64,000 bases of DNA. Source: Bryopsis sp. KO-2023 (lineage: Eukaryota; Chlorophyta; Ulvophyceae; Bryopsidales; Bryopsidaceae). The notes under the pieces were generated by a model. That model did no database searches, was not told the DNA's origin, and saw only the letters and a program-made list of their open reading frames with translations. Shown in pieces: positions 48,207 through 59,708 of the stretch. The DNA lies in contig BSYQ01000005.1 of NCBI GenBank assembly GCA_030272585.1, positions 868,001 to 932,000 of the forward strand. Reading direction: 5' to 3'. The first letter of the stretch is position 1. Every line of letters starts with the position of its first letter. A program made the position numbers and the translations under genes.

Positions 48207-50002
48207 CAAGATGCACATCTTCGGATTAACTATGAGCATTTTTTTCTCAACGAGATCCAATAATTCCAAATCCACATCACCCAAGAGAGATTGCATTGGG
48301 TCAGGATTCCAACGTGAATATTCATGCCTGGCAAAAAACCCAACAGAACACCCATACGGAATCAAATGCTGTGATTTCTTTGGTATCCAAGAATAAGCCA
48401 CCCATCATATATCACAACAGTGGAACCTCGTATTCGACTTCTTTCTTTTTTTTTCCTGACTAGCTGCATTATTCGAATAATCGAACTAAAACCAAAAAAA
48501 TCCAACAGTTGGTTTCCCTTAAAACGAGAGAATATTCGGTTTATCTCGAGGTGCATCAAAAAGCCAAAGATTATGGTGTCGGTGGCAAGTTAACCTACCA
48601 GTTTTTGAGGTTTTCTTTTCCTTCCCAATTGCTGTGGTTGGGTGTGCCACGAACAGCAAAAAATTTCATCAGTTGATCAACCTCACATATTCCAGGAGAG
48701 CGGCTTCTGAAAATCAAAGTCGACATAATCAAATTTTACCAAAGATCAAGAAACCAAGTGTCCCTCTTCCACAAATGTGTGTTGAATATAATAACAAAAA
48801 AAGGTGTGATCCTCATCCTTCTCCAGACAAAAAAAATTCACAACAAAAAGTAACGACACTACGGTAGTCGGCACAACAGAGCATCAGGAATAACGAACCC
48901 CTCTACTTCCCACCCCCCAATTTCTTGGAAATGCTTGTTGGAAACTCACAACACAAAACAGAAAACGTTTGTACCATTGATTTTCAATACCCTACTAACT
49001 GTTTCAGCCAGAATGCATCCGATGCTCCATATGTCCACTGCTGATGTGTACTGATCATCTCCGAGAAGAATTTCAGGGGGACGATACCACATTGTCAAGA
49101 CCTGCACACAACAAAAAAAGATTTCAGTTTTATTTTCCCTTTCTTTCTTTGTTTTGTTTTCTTATTTTTTTGAGGGGGGGGGAAGGGAAAGGGAAACAGG
49201 ATGTGGCCAGAAAATTAGTCAGCGGTTTTTGATGTTCGAAACAAAGATTCTGTCGCCAGGTATACTTCTGCCAGTAGACGTTGGGAAAATGCAAATACAT
49301 AAACCTGCACTAATAATACATCATCATACAAACTACACGCCTGGAAAAATGAAGCAAGCTGAAAAAAAAGAGAGAAAATAAAAATAAAATCACCCCATGG
49401 AATTGAATCCAGTGTGGGGGATTGTTCCACTGTTGCGCACATCATGAGTGTCCGTGTTTTTTTCGATCGAGTATGGCCTTGCCAAACCAAAATCTGCCAG
49501 TTTGACGATAGGGGTTGCGCCTCTGCTGAGCAATATGTTCTGAGGTTTGATGTCTCGGTAAAATATTCCTCTTTCGTGGCAATATTGGACAGCTTTCAAC
49601 ACTTGTGAAAAAAATCTAATTAATTCAAAATAAATTAAGAAAATACTGCACAGTGGTTTAAAGGTCACCTGGGGCTTTCCATACTTTTTTTTTTTTTCTT
49701 AACCGAGCAAAAAAGAGTGGAACAAAAAAACCTGGTGCGACCGCAGAACGGTTGAAACAGCAGAAATGAGCAAAATGAGCAAAAAAAAAATAAAAAAATC
49801 AGCGAATCCCGTCCGCGTTCTGACAGACCAACCGCAATCAATTATACTGGAACCCCCTCGTCTGAATCCGGGTGTCGTCAAAAAAACGACCCTTCCCAAA
49901 CATGTAGCTGGGCGTTGCTACGTCCAGCTGGGCGTCGTGCGCTCGAAACACTTCGCCATACGATCCTTCGCCAATTTTCCTGAAACTCGTGTACGCCACC
50001 AT
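48207..50002 (-). pseudogene. Cyclin-dependent-kinase-like gene, apparently broken
   Basis: Exons on minus: 50002-49922 (MVAYTSFRKIGEGSYGEVFR, glycine loop), 49601-49441 ([20 protein letters not shown], then [20 protein letters not shown]), 49101-49000 ([20 protein letters not shown], then [13 protein letters not shown]), 48706-48599 (RSPGICEVDQLMKFFAVRGT) and 48327-48207 (EYSRWNPDPMQSLLG, then LLDLVEKKMLIVNPKM). The order and motifs are those of a CDK. Three defects stand out. The N-lobe part with the ATP-binding Lys and the PSTAIRE-type helix (about 85 residues) is absent from the 320 bp where it should be. HRD reads YRD. The junction between 49000 and 48706 does not keep phase with the best splice sites. 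A 1025-bp transposon sits 90 bp upstream of the ATG. It could be a gene with unseen exons, but decay is more likely. Confidence 0.6.
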
Positions 50003-50532
50003 CCAAATCGCGTGTCAACCTCAATTGCATCCCGATCAATTTTTCTGCCGGACGGTTGGTGGATCGAACTCACAGCGGCTGGTGTGATGTGACCATACTA
50101 TGGATCTGATCGATCTTCCAAAACTAAGGTAATATTAGGTCACAGCAGTAATCCGACATCATAACTGCGTCCTAGAACCGATTTTAGCAATGATCGGTTT
50201 TTTTTTTTTTTTTTTTCATTTTTGGCTGATCGGTGATCGTGATCGTGATCGGCCGATCAAATGTTGATCGTGCTCTTGATCGTCCGATCACATGTTGATC
50301 GTGATCGTGATCGGTTCGCCGATCACCGATCGGATCGGTTGTTCCGATCACGATCCCGATCACGATCAAGCGCCGCGACCTGTCGGCACTTCATCGGCTG
50401 ACCTTGATCGGTGTGATCGTGATCGGCCGATCGTGATCGGACCTGCATCCGATCATGATCGGTATTGATCATTTGATCGATGAATTGATCGGTCTCGCAA
50501 AAATGCCGACAAGTCACCACCCGCAGGTGTTT

Positions 50533-50607
50533 CTGAGGTGGAAGGATTCGAACCGGGTACCTAACGGATTAGAAGCATACTCACTAACGCTTGGACCACT
50601 CGGAGCC
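50533..50607 (-). repeat. tRNA-like module, left arm
   Basis: On minus: GGCTCCGAGTGGTCCAAGCG (A-box-like) and CCCGGTTCGAATCCTTCC (B box). It does not fold into a convincing full tRNA. It pairs as an inverted repeat with the module at 50698-50772. Confidence 0.6.
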
Positions 50608-50697
50608 TCGGTTTGTTGGTCATCCGTGTCATTATATACGTGATCAGTCAGTCCGACAAACTGAGGTATATAATGACACGGATGACCTAGTGACCGT

Positions 50698-50772
50698 GGC
50701 TCCGAGTGGTCCAAGCGTTAATGCGTCTGTCTCTAGTCTCTTAGGTCCCAGGTTCGAATCCCTGCACCCCAG
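50698..50772 (+). repeat. tRNA-like module, right arm
   Basis: GGCTCCGAGTGGTCCAAGCG, then CCCAGGTTCGAATCCCTGC. Same head as the left arm, with a better B box and a different anticodon region. Confidence 0.6.
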
Positions 50773-51213
50773 AAACACCTGCGGGTGGTGATTTCTCGGC
50801 ATTTGTGATGGACCGATCAATTGACCGATCATGATCCGATCTAATCGGCATCTCCGATCCCGATCCCGACCCCGATCAAGCGCTGCGATCTGTCGGCACT
50901 TGATCGGCTGACGTTGATCGGTCTGATCGTGATCGGCCGATCAAAGTTGGCCGATTAAATCGGTCATCCGATCAGATTGGTGATCGGCCGATCTCCATCG
51001 ATGATCGGCCAAACCGATTTGATCGGCGATCGATCTGATCGGAAAAACCCGATCACGATTTAATCGGTCGGACCGATCAATCCACGACCGATTAGATCGT
51101 GATCGGATCCATAGTATGGATGTGACTTGGTGCGACCATCAGCAAGATTCTACAAAAGGAATAAGAGCTGCGTGGGCGAACAGCATGAACTCCCCCCCAC
51201 CAGATTTCCCACA

Positions 51214-54200
51214 ATGCGTGGGGCGAGCCCCAGAAAGACTCTTTTCGTCGTGGTGGCCGTGGCGGCGCTAATCGTTGCTGATGTCGATTCGCTCTCCGTA
51301 AGCCGTGGGCTGCTTGGGAAGAAACGAACAGGAAAAAAGAAAGAACCAAGAAGTGGGGTGCGGAAGGAGACGGGGATTGGGAAACAGAAAGAAAAAGAAC
51401 CTGGGCCAGGGAGAGAGAAGGAGAAAGAAAATGAGAAAGACATGGGGAGAGGCAAATCACCGGGTTCAGAAAAAACCAAAAAAGAAATGAGTGGGGCGGG
51501 GACGCAAGAAGAGAGCAAACCGACAGCGGAGAACGAGAAGGGCAACGGGGATAGAAATGATAACGGTAGCGGTAATGGTGATGGTAACGGTAACGGTAAC
51601 GGAAGGCGAAGGCGAAGGCGAAGACATGATGGTGATAGGGACGAGAAAGGCAACGACCTGCAGGAGATAAATCGGGGTGGGGATGATTCTGAAGGTGGGT
51701 TTGCTGAATTTGTTGGATTGAATGATAGGTAGTTCACCAATTAATTTATTGCTCTTGTCAATCTGAACCAAAAAAATTGGTTACAGAAGGAAGCCTTTAA
51801 CATAATTTTTGATTCGAAAAACCAGCATTAGAACAGGTGGCCACCCATTCCACCTTTATGGATCAATTTAGACAAAAATCTGTCTGCGCAGATGTTCGTA
51901 GTGTTATCATTCTGTCTGACGAGTCAAATTATCATTGTTTATTTTGGCTTTGGAGAAATTTCTGTTTAAACAGCCTCAGAACTACTCATCCATAAGATCT
52001 TTCTCATGGTGTGGATTCAGTGGAGTACCTGCTGTTGGTCATAAATCAGTACTGTCTCAGGAGACGATAATTATTCTGTGTTGCACAATTGAACAATGGC
52101 ATCCTGTTTTTTTTTGGGCGAAAGTGAATATGCATGAGAAAGATCGTATTGTTGGTCTAGTTTGAGTAAGAGAGTTTCGGCTGGCTCGGTTTCTTCACAT
52201 AGAAAACCTGATGTCTTGAGGTGAAACATAGTCGGCGGAACAAGATGTTAGTTTAAACTGCCTAAAATTTTAGGCACCGAAACGCATGTCAGACTGTTGA
52301 AAAAGATTGATTTGTGAGGCGATTGCAGCATCGTCCTTTTCTGGTGGAAATGAAGAGGGAATTACTGGGCAACCCAGAAAGGCTGAAAAGGATGGAGACA
52401 ACAGGGGAGCTGAGCAACAGTGCCGGTCGAATGATTCTGGCTGTCGAGACAGTGCGGGTTCTCCTGATGAGCCGGTGGCACCACCTGATCCAAGTGATCC
52501 ACTGCCACAGACCACAATTATGGCATCACTTGTTGTGGACGGGAGTGGGACTGAGGAAGAACCTCCAAATCCATCAGCACCGTCACCTCCCTCTGCTTCA
52601 GCTCCCGCTCCTGCTCCTGACACTAGGAAAAAAGACCCACTTTCACACTCGCCTACACTCGCCTACACTCGTTCCAAACTCGCTGACCCAATGAACACCG
52701 CTCCACACTCGTGGACACCATCGACAATTTCCAACCTTTGATGCAACTTTCATCCACACTCGTGCACACTCAGTGTACACTCGTGAACACCATCGACACT
52801 CAACAACACCTGGTGTAACTTTCATCCACACTCGTGCACACTGAGTGCACACTACTGAAACCATCGACACTCAACAACACCTGGTGTAACTTTCATCCAC
52901 ACTCGTGCACACTCAGTGTACACTCGTGAACACCATCGACACTCAACTACACTTGATGTAACTTTCATCCACACTCGTGCACACTGAGTGCACACTACTG
53001 AAACCATCGACACTCAAAAACACCTCATATTACTTTCATTCACACTTGTGCACACTCCTGAGGCTGGAAGTCACAGTGACTCAGCTTCAGGGCAGGCCTG
53101 CCCTAGGGTACCTTGCACCGGTGCACAAGCCTACTTAAGTGGCTTGAGTTTTGAACTCAAAAATCACTCGTCACATAGGATGTCTTCGATAGGTGAGCAC
53201 GTACAGGAGTCGAGGACTTGGTGTGATATCTCTTGATGGGAATTTTGGGTCGGTCACTTCTTCTGTTACTAGAATCCAAATTGGAAGTTGTGGTTTTTCA
53301 GGTGCGAGGGCAGCCACTGTCCGAGGACATAAGTGCGGCATCACATGGAACTCGGCCACACCGTCGCAGTCGGACCCATCCAGAAAATTGTGTCCCTTTT
53401 GCAACAATGGATATGGGAAATCTCGATGGCATGAACATACTCGCAAGTCGTCGGAATGTTTCACCCACTCGTTTCCATGGAAACTTACTTGGAAACGCGA
53501 TTCCATCACGCTTCCCTGGAAACGACACGTTTCCAAATTCGTATCCAGAGGGAAACAACACGTTGCCAAGTACGTTTCCAGGGAAACAACACGTTTCCAA
53601 TTCACATCCAGGGAAACATCACCATCGCATCTTCGTCGTCGGAATGTTTGATGCCGTCGTTTCCGTGGAAATACGACACCTTTCACTTCATGTTCGACTG
53701 AACACGATTCCCAAAATTTTCAGCCCTCAAAGCATCGCGCGCAGTCCCTCGACTGGGTGGGTGCCGCAGTCTCGGCGGGTTCGATGGCGCCGCCGTTCTG
53801 AGGGACCCAAGCGCCCCAAGCAAAAATCGAGGACGACTTCGCCTGTCGGTTATTCAACAGTGTCGCGCTGGGCTTCGAGCCCATGGATCGGAAGGGGAGT
53901 GCATCAGGTTTCTCAGTGTGGAAAAAAGAAGGAAACTGATGAAGCAATGGTGAAAACAGAGAATATGCTATCATTCCATAGCAAGCCCGGTTGTGATAAG
54001 GGAGTATGTGAGAGCCCAGTTCAGAAGCAGGCAAGTGAATACCAAAGCTTTCCTGTAGAGGAAAGGGGAGCCTGAAGGTGAAAGTGGGATCGTGCGGACT
54101 GCGATCAAAACAGCAGATGAGGTAGATAAAATACTAAGAAGATTAGTTGTTGATGTTGCTACATGTCGTGCTCGTTTATTTATGTATGGGATATATTGAT

Positions 54201-57200
54201 CTACAAATTTGAATTTTATTTTCCTTCTTTCTGCAACAACGTAAGTTTTCAGTGAAATAGCTGAAAGAAATAGGCACAATAGCTGACTTGCACAAGATAA
54301 TACCTGTTTTGAAGTGAATCAGTCCAGTCAATTGTTTCTTGATTGCAGCATGTTTTGGGATGACGGGGTGTACTACGCTTGATATCCTGGAAATATTGGT
54401 ACTGTCATCTAATTCTTTATATGGGAGGGGAGTTTGTTGATTGAGAATTTATGAAGAATGTACATTCACCCATTCCTTTACTTTTTTCCAACTTGTTACA
54501 TCTACTAGTACCTTGGATTTTGTTTTCAGACCTGCCATGTATTATTATATCAAGAGCTCACACATTGCCTGTCAGGCAGGTGGAAGTCATGCGGCTAACG
54601 AGGATTTCCTGCAAAGGAAATTCTCGAAAGGAAATTGCAGCAGCTGGTGGTGGAGTGCAGGAAACTGAGCCTTGCCGTTCAAACTTCCCTTCCCATCTCA
54701 ACGGTAACACCAGTTCCCCAATCTATTGGATGAATCTGTTTTTTTCTTCTTCCCAAAATCGTTACATCAATCGTGTTCATCCTCTAAATCAATATCCCAG
54801 TAACTGCTGCACCGTTCAGTCCTGTGAATTCGCTAAGAATCCTAAACACCAATAACCCCACTTGAGATCCTTTTATCCAGCATATGCAAACTCTAGCCCA
54901 CAACTGAACAACCTTTCCCATTGAACACCCAGCCAAATATTCGGACTAGTATCTTTTTCTTTCTCGTTCAATATTTCCAGAGTAATGTTCTTTTCCCTCC
55001 ACTCCATAACTTATTAAACTATAGCTCTTGAAGTGCATTTTCCCGCATTTTCCCTCATTAAAAAATATGTTTTAAAGCTCCTTCCACACGAAAGGAGTTG
55101 CATGAAAAATTATAAGCTCCGTTACGTTGGCCGGAGATGCCTTGTTGGCTGTTGATGGTGTGCCCACATTAAAATTGACTCCCTATGAAGCTGGTGAGAA
55201 GCTGCAAGGCATTGCAGGTACTGAGGTGAGCTGGACTTCAAGGAACCCTCTTGAGTGAGGAATGAATGACGAGGAGTGAGGTGTAGCTGAATAACATCGT
55301 TTTAATTCTCAGGTGGGTCTGACACTGAAAACTCGATCGGAGCCGCCCAGGGATGTTGTCTTGAAGAGGTACGATAGGAGTTTCGTATGTTGCTGCTCTT
55401 CTTATTCGGCGTTTGTACGTGAGTCCAAAAAAAAAAAAAAAAACAATTGTCAAAAAACAATTATCACTTTGTTTTTGTTTTTTTTCCCCTTTTTTTCCCC
55501 AGCCAAGCTGCGGAGGCGGAAGATGCAGGGGCGATGAGTCATTTGGGCCACATGTATGCGAATGGCCTGGGGGTCGAACAGAACAACAAGACTGCTTTGA
55601 AGTGGTTTGAGAAAGGTGCCGGGGAGGGGCACCCCAACGGTTATTATGGACTGGGCTAAATGTACCTCGCAGGCTACGGAGTCAAAAAAGATTTACAGAA
55701 AGCTCTCTGATGGGAAGAGCAGAAAGCTCTCTGAGGAAAGTGAGGAGGTGGAATCAAGAAGAGACTTGAGCAATCCTTATTGCGGGTTGCCTCTGAAGGC
55801 CATTTGGGTATTATTCATTCGAATATGCAACTCGTAAGAGTTTTTGCAGATGGTGCATAGCTTTTTGAGAGAGTGTTTAGGGTGATGGTGGAGTTTTGGG
55901 AAGTGAGTTTTGGGTGGGATGGGACTGGGAGAGTGATTGCAACAGGGGATGATGGGAGGGAGAGGGATTGTAGTAACTCTTATGTAATGATTGTATATTT
56001 CATTATGCGTGCATGGTTTTAAAATGGAATCTCTCATGCGTTATTGTCGTGTAATTGGGATCTACACGTCGGCCACATCAATGTCAACTCGAATGTACAC
56101 TCGGGTGCACACTGGTGTCACACCAAGTGTACACTCGATGTCAACGAGTGTACACCAAGTCCGATCTACACTCGAGTGCACACCAGTGTGACACCAGTGT
56201 GCACCCGAGTGTAGATCGGACTTGGTGTACACTCGTTGACATCGAGTGTACACTCGCTGGTTTTTTCCTAGTGTGATCCTCCCTTTCCCCCTGGCCCTCC
56301 CTTTCCTCCAGGTCCTCCATTCCCTCCTGGCCCTCCCTTTCCTCCCGGTCCTCCGTTCCCCCCTGGCCCTCCATTTCCTCCCGGTCCCCCATTCCCTCCA
56401 TTCCCTCCAGGGCCTTCTCCTCCACCATCGCCTCCCAGTCCGCCTCCCAGTCCGCCTCCCGGTCCGCCCCCCAGTCCACCTCCCGGTCCGCCCCCCAGTC
56501 CGCCTCCCAGTCCACCTGCCGGTCCGCCTGCCGGTCCGCCTTCTGATCCACCACCTACGCCACCTAATCCTCTCCCTTCATCTGGTTCTGCTCCGCCTCC
56601 ACCTCTACCTCCACCTGCACCTCCGCCTGAAGTTCCTTCTGATACCCTGAGTGCATCGGAGCAATTAGGTTTTGCTGTTAGGAGTGGGGATTTCACTGAA
56701 GTTGCCAAAGTCCTGAATGAAAATGATGACGTGACCCTTCTAGCTGAAGGATTCAGATTTTCTCCAGATGGTAATGCAAGTTGGTTCCAAACTTTTCATT
56801 AAAAAGCTTCCTGTGAAAAGTGTGAGGTTTGTTAACACCACGACTGCGATACAAAGCCTCCAACAAAGAACATCCTGAACCAGAGTAAAAGAAAGATATC
56901 TTTTTTTAAATAAAAAAATGCAAAGAAAAGAAAATCCACATCTTTAAATTTGTGCATTCTCCCTATTGTTTCTCCCTATAGAAACAAAAAAAAATGTATA
57001 TTAGCTATCTTAATCCTCAAAATGTGTCGGTTTCGAGAAATTAGATCATCAATTACATCACCTTGCGTTCTTTTGGTTCTCATATGAAAAGATTTTTTAA
57101 TGCATTTTTGAATTTTTACCCTATGTGTGTTTTGTACGTAGATTCCATTCTGAAAAGAACTTCTGATCGGCTCAAGGATGGAGATGTTGTGACCATCAAG

Positions 57201-59663
57201 GGGTTGGCTCAATCTGCGCTGGACACTGGGCGATCCTCAAAGTTGGCTGGGGTGATGGCCAGATCAGTTTTGCCAGGTTGAGTTTCTCTCCAGTGAAATC
57301 AGTTTTTCTAGGTTGAGTTTCTTTCCTGTGAAATCAGTTTTGCCTGGTTGAGTTTCTTTCCACAATTGACCCCACTTATTCACAAGACAGCTGACCTGAT
57401 CAAGTGCATCAGCCATGAAGTTTGTTTTTGCCCCACAGGGTGTTTTGAAGTCAATCAAAACCATTTGAAAGCTTTTACAAACCATCAGATCCTCAAAGAG
57501 GATTCGATTTGAGCTGTGTGGATGACTGGAATGCACCCATGAATCGCATTGAATCCTTATTCTGTGTTTCTGGGGTGTCCTTTTGCCTGGATTGCTTTTC
57601 TTATTTTTAGTGTTGCTTGGTGTTATCCCAGACAAGCCATTTGATCAGGCTCTGCTTGCATATGCCATGAGTGGCATACTGAGCAATCGAGAGTTGATGC
57701 TAAGTATCATCCAAGCAGATCCCACATCCCAGGTATGTGTGCAATTGTCTGCTTGCGCCTAAATCTAAACTTACTGCAGGAAAAATAAAAATAAACTTTG
57801 CAAGACGGCCTGCAGCCTTGTGTTTTTTCCCTTCCAAGAAAGCAGATTTTCACTGCTTGAGGAATAGTTGACCGAAAGCGTGGGGTTGTGGTAAAAAAAA
57901 TTAACACATATCAAAAAATGAATCCTACTTCAACAGCACATTTCAAACAGGAGCCTCGACAAGATAGGGAAAAGAAATGGAACAGAAGCTCTTCAAAGGT
58001 TTTTTCTTTTAGGTTTCACAAAAGAAATTCGGCAGCAGAGCGCTCATTGATCAGTTTGTGAGGGGTTTTTTGTCGTAATGAATAGAAAGGGGAAAATGGA
58101 ATGAGAAACTTGTATAAGCAAATTCTTTCATTCAGCTCCCCCCCCGGATTTAAACTGGAACTAACCACAGATACTATGGAGCTGTGTTGCATTTGTTGAA
58201 TCCTCACTTTTTCTTTCATCTATATAAATGAATTGGCTAAATCACCTCGTTTAATACGGCTTTCGTTGGGTAAGTTTGCACATGTTCGTGAACATTCATT
58301 CAAAAATAGATAGATTAAAAAAAAATCCTTATTTTTATCTTAAGCAGTTGATTCTGTTATTTCTTCTTTTTTCTGCAGTCAAGTGCCTCTACCACAGGGC
58401 GTCGACTCACTTGCGATTCTTGCAGCCCCGTAGACTCCACCGTTTGCGCCAGCTGCTGGGCTCAAGATGTATGCTCCCCCATGTTTTGGTGTCCATGATA
58501 TTCAGGGATGAACTAATTATCTTTCGAGTTTATATCAAAAAAGAAAAAAATAAAAAAGCATGATTTTTTAAATCTTGACGTCTGTTCATCAAGATTCCTC
58601 AATTTTGAAATTTCTTAATATGATTTATCGGGAGTGTCGATTCACCAAAGGCAAATAGTTGCCTTCTGTCTGACAGGCAGGGTTTTCAAATTTTATTATT
58701 AAAGGGAAAAAAAATTGTTATGCTGATGTTGATGCATTTTCGATGTTTTGGAAGGGCGTCAGTCATCGTTTCATTAGTCATCTTTATGTAGATCATGAGT
58801 TGGTATTTCGATGCAATTGGCAACAAATGCCATTGCTTAATGCCAAGAATATGCGTGATTTTTAAAACAGGAAGGATTTTCTCAGAAAAAAGCTGGCTCG
58901 ATATTTTGATCATTTCTGAGGTTGGGGGAGTTGGGGTGGAGGGTATTTTGATATGAGAAATTTTTCAATGAGATGTCCATAGATGGGGCGCTCCAGGCAC
59001 TGGCTGCAACATATTGCTAATCCCTGACTCCCTAAAGCAGCGTTGGCCAGTTGAACTTAAGTTCCAGGGGAAACAGTAGGTTCGGTGCTTAATGGAAAGC
59101 AGCAGTTCTACAAAAGAACCTCCATCTTTTTTTGGGGGTGGGGGTGGGGGGGGGGACTTACAAAATATGTTGAATCAATGGAATTGGTCCAGTTGAGGGG
59201 TTTCATGCCTGCTTGGTGTCGAGCCTTTTTTTCATTCTGTTTCTCGGGAGGGGGGGGGGGGGCAGTCCACCTCCATATAATTTTTAAACACAAGGGAAAA
59301 AATTGTTGATGTGGGAACGTCAAGTTATTGGTTACTTGGATCACTGTGGCGGGGGGGGGGTTCGACTTACTTTACGCTTTGATCGATTGATGTTTGGGAT
59401 GCAATATTAGAGAATAACTATTCAGGAAACACACCCATAAACAAACTCCATGTGATTTAGAGGCATTCATTGGAGGGTAATTGTAGGCGAAAGCAAAAAA
59501 AAAATTCTGGAATGTTTCGATATTGGTATCGAAGTGGAGCCATGATTTCAGTGTTGGGTCTTGTTGCATCAAATAATTCTGATCTTCGAGACCAAATCGT
59601 GGGATCCCAGTCCAATGGGGGACCCTTTTGTTTTGGCGGTTTTTTGTTGTTGTATTATTCAAA

Positions 59664-59708
<45 letters not shown>

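Larger units (their letters stand above)
50094..51118. mobile_element. 1025-bp GATCGG-word TIR element with two tRNA-like modules
   Basis: TIRs CATACTATGGATC and GATCCATAGTATG are perfect over 13 bp. The 8-bp TSD GATGTGAC is exact (50086-50093, 51119-51126). Both outer parts are made of GATCGTGATCGG-type words. The centre is a large inverted repeat whose arms each contain a tRNA-like sequence (50533-50607 on minus, 50698-50772 on plus). No protein-coding capacity; an hAT-type non-autonomous element by TSD length. It lies between the divergent CDK-like and secreted-protein genes. Confidence 0.88.
52621..56273. mobile_element. 3653-bp CACTA-type transposon carrying gene-like fragments
   Basis: The left end CACTAGGAAAAAAG and right end TTTTTTCCTAGTG are inverted repeats over 13 bp, and TGA is duplicated at 52618-52620 and 56274-56276. 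CACTA ends plus a 3-bp TSD define the CACTA/EnSpm (CMC) superfamily. Both ends carry arrays of short motifs in direct and inverted orientation (52640-53060; 56080-56255), as CACTA subterminal regions do. No transposase was recognised. The interior contains PDZ and Sel1 exons and other possible exon pieces (a CPFCNNGYGKSRWHEHTRKS segment near 53390-53450), i.e. a Pack-type element. It interrupts exon 2 of the host gene. Confidence 0.82.

Noticed and set aside
53193-54075. Long overlapping frames inside the CACTA element
   Set aside because: Mostly generated by GTTTCC/GGAAAC words; only a short CPFC..H..H segment near 53390 looks protein-like, not enough for a gene call.
56268-56708. 146-codon Gly-rich frame on the minus strand
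   Set aside because: It is the antisense of the PPFPPG/PPPSPP exon, which has proper splice phases on plus.
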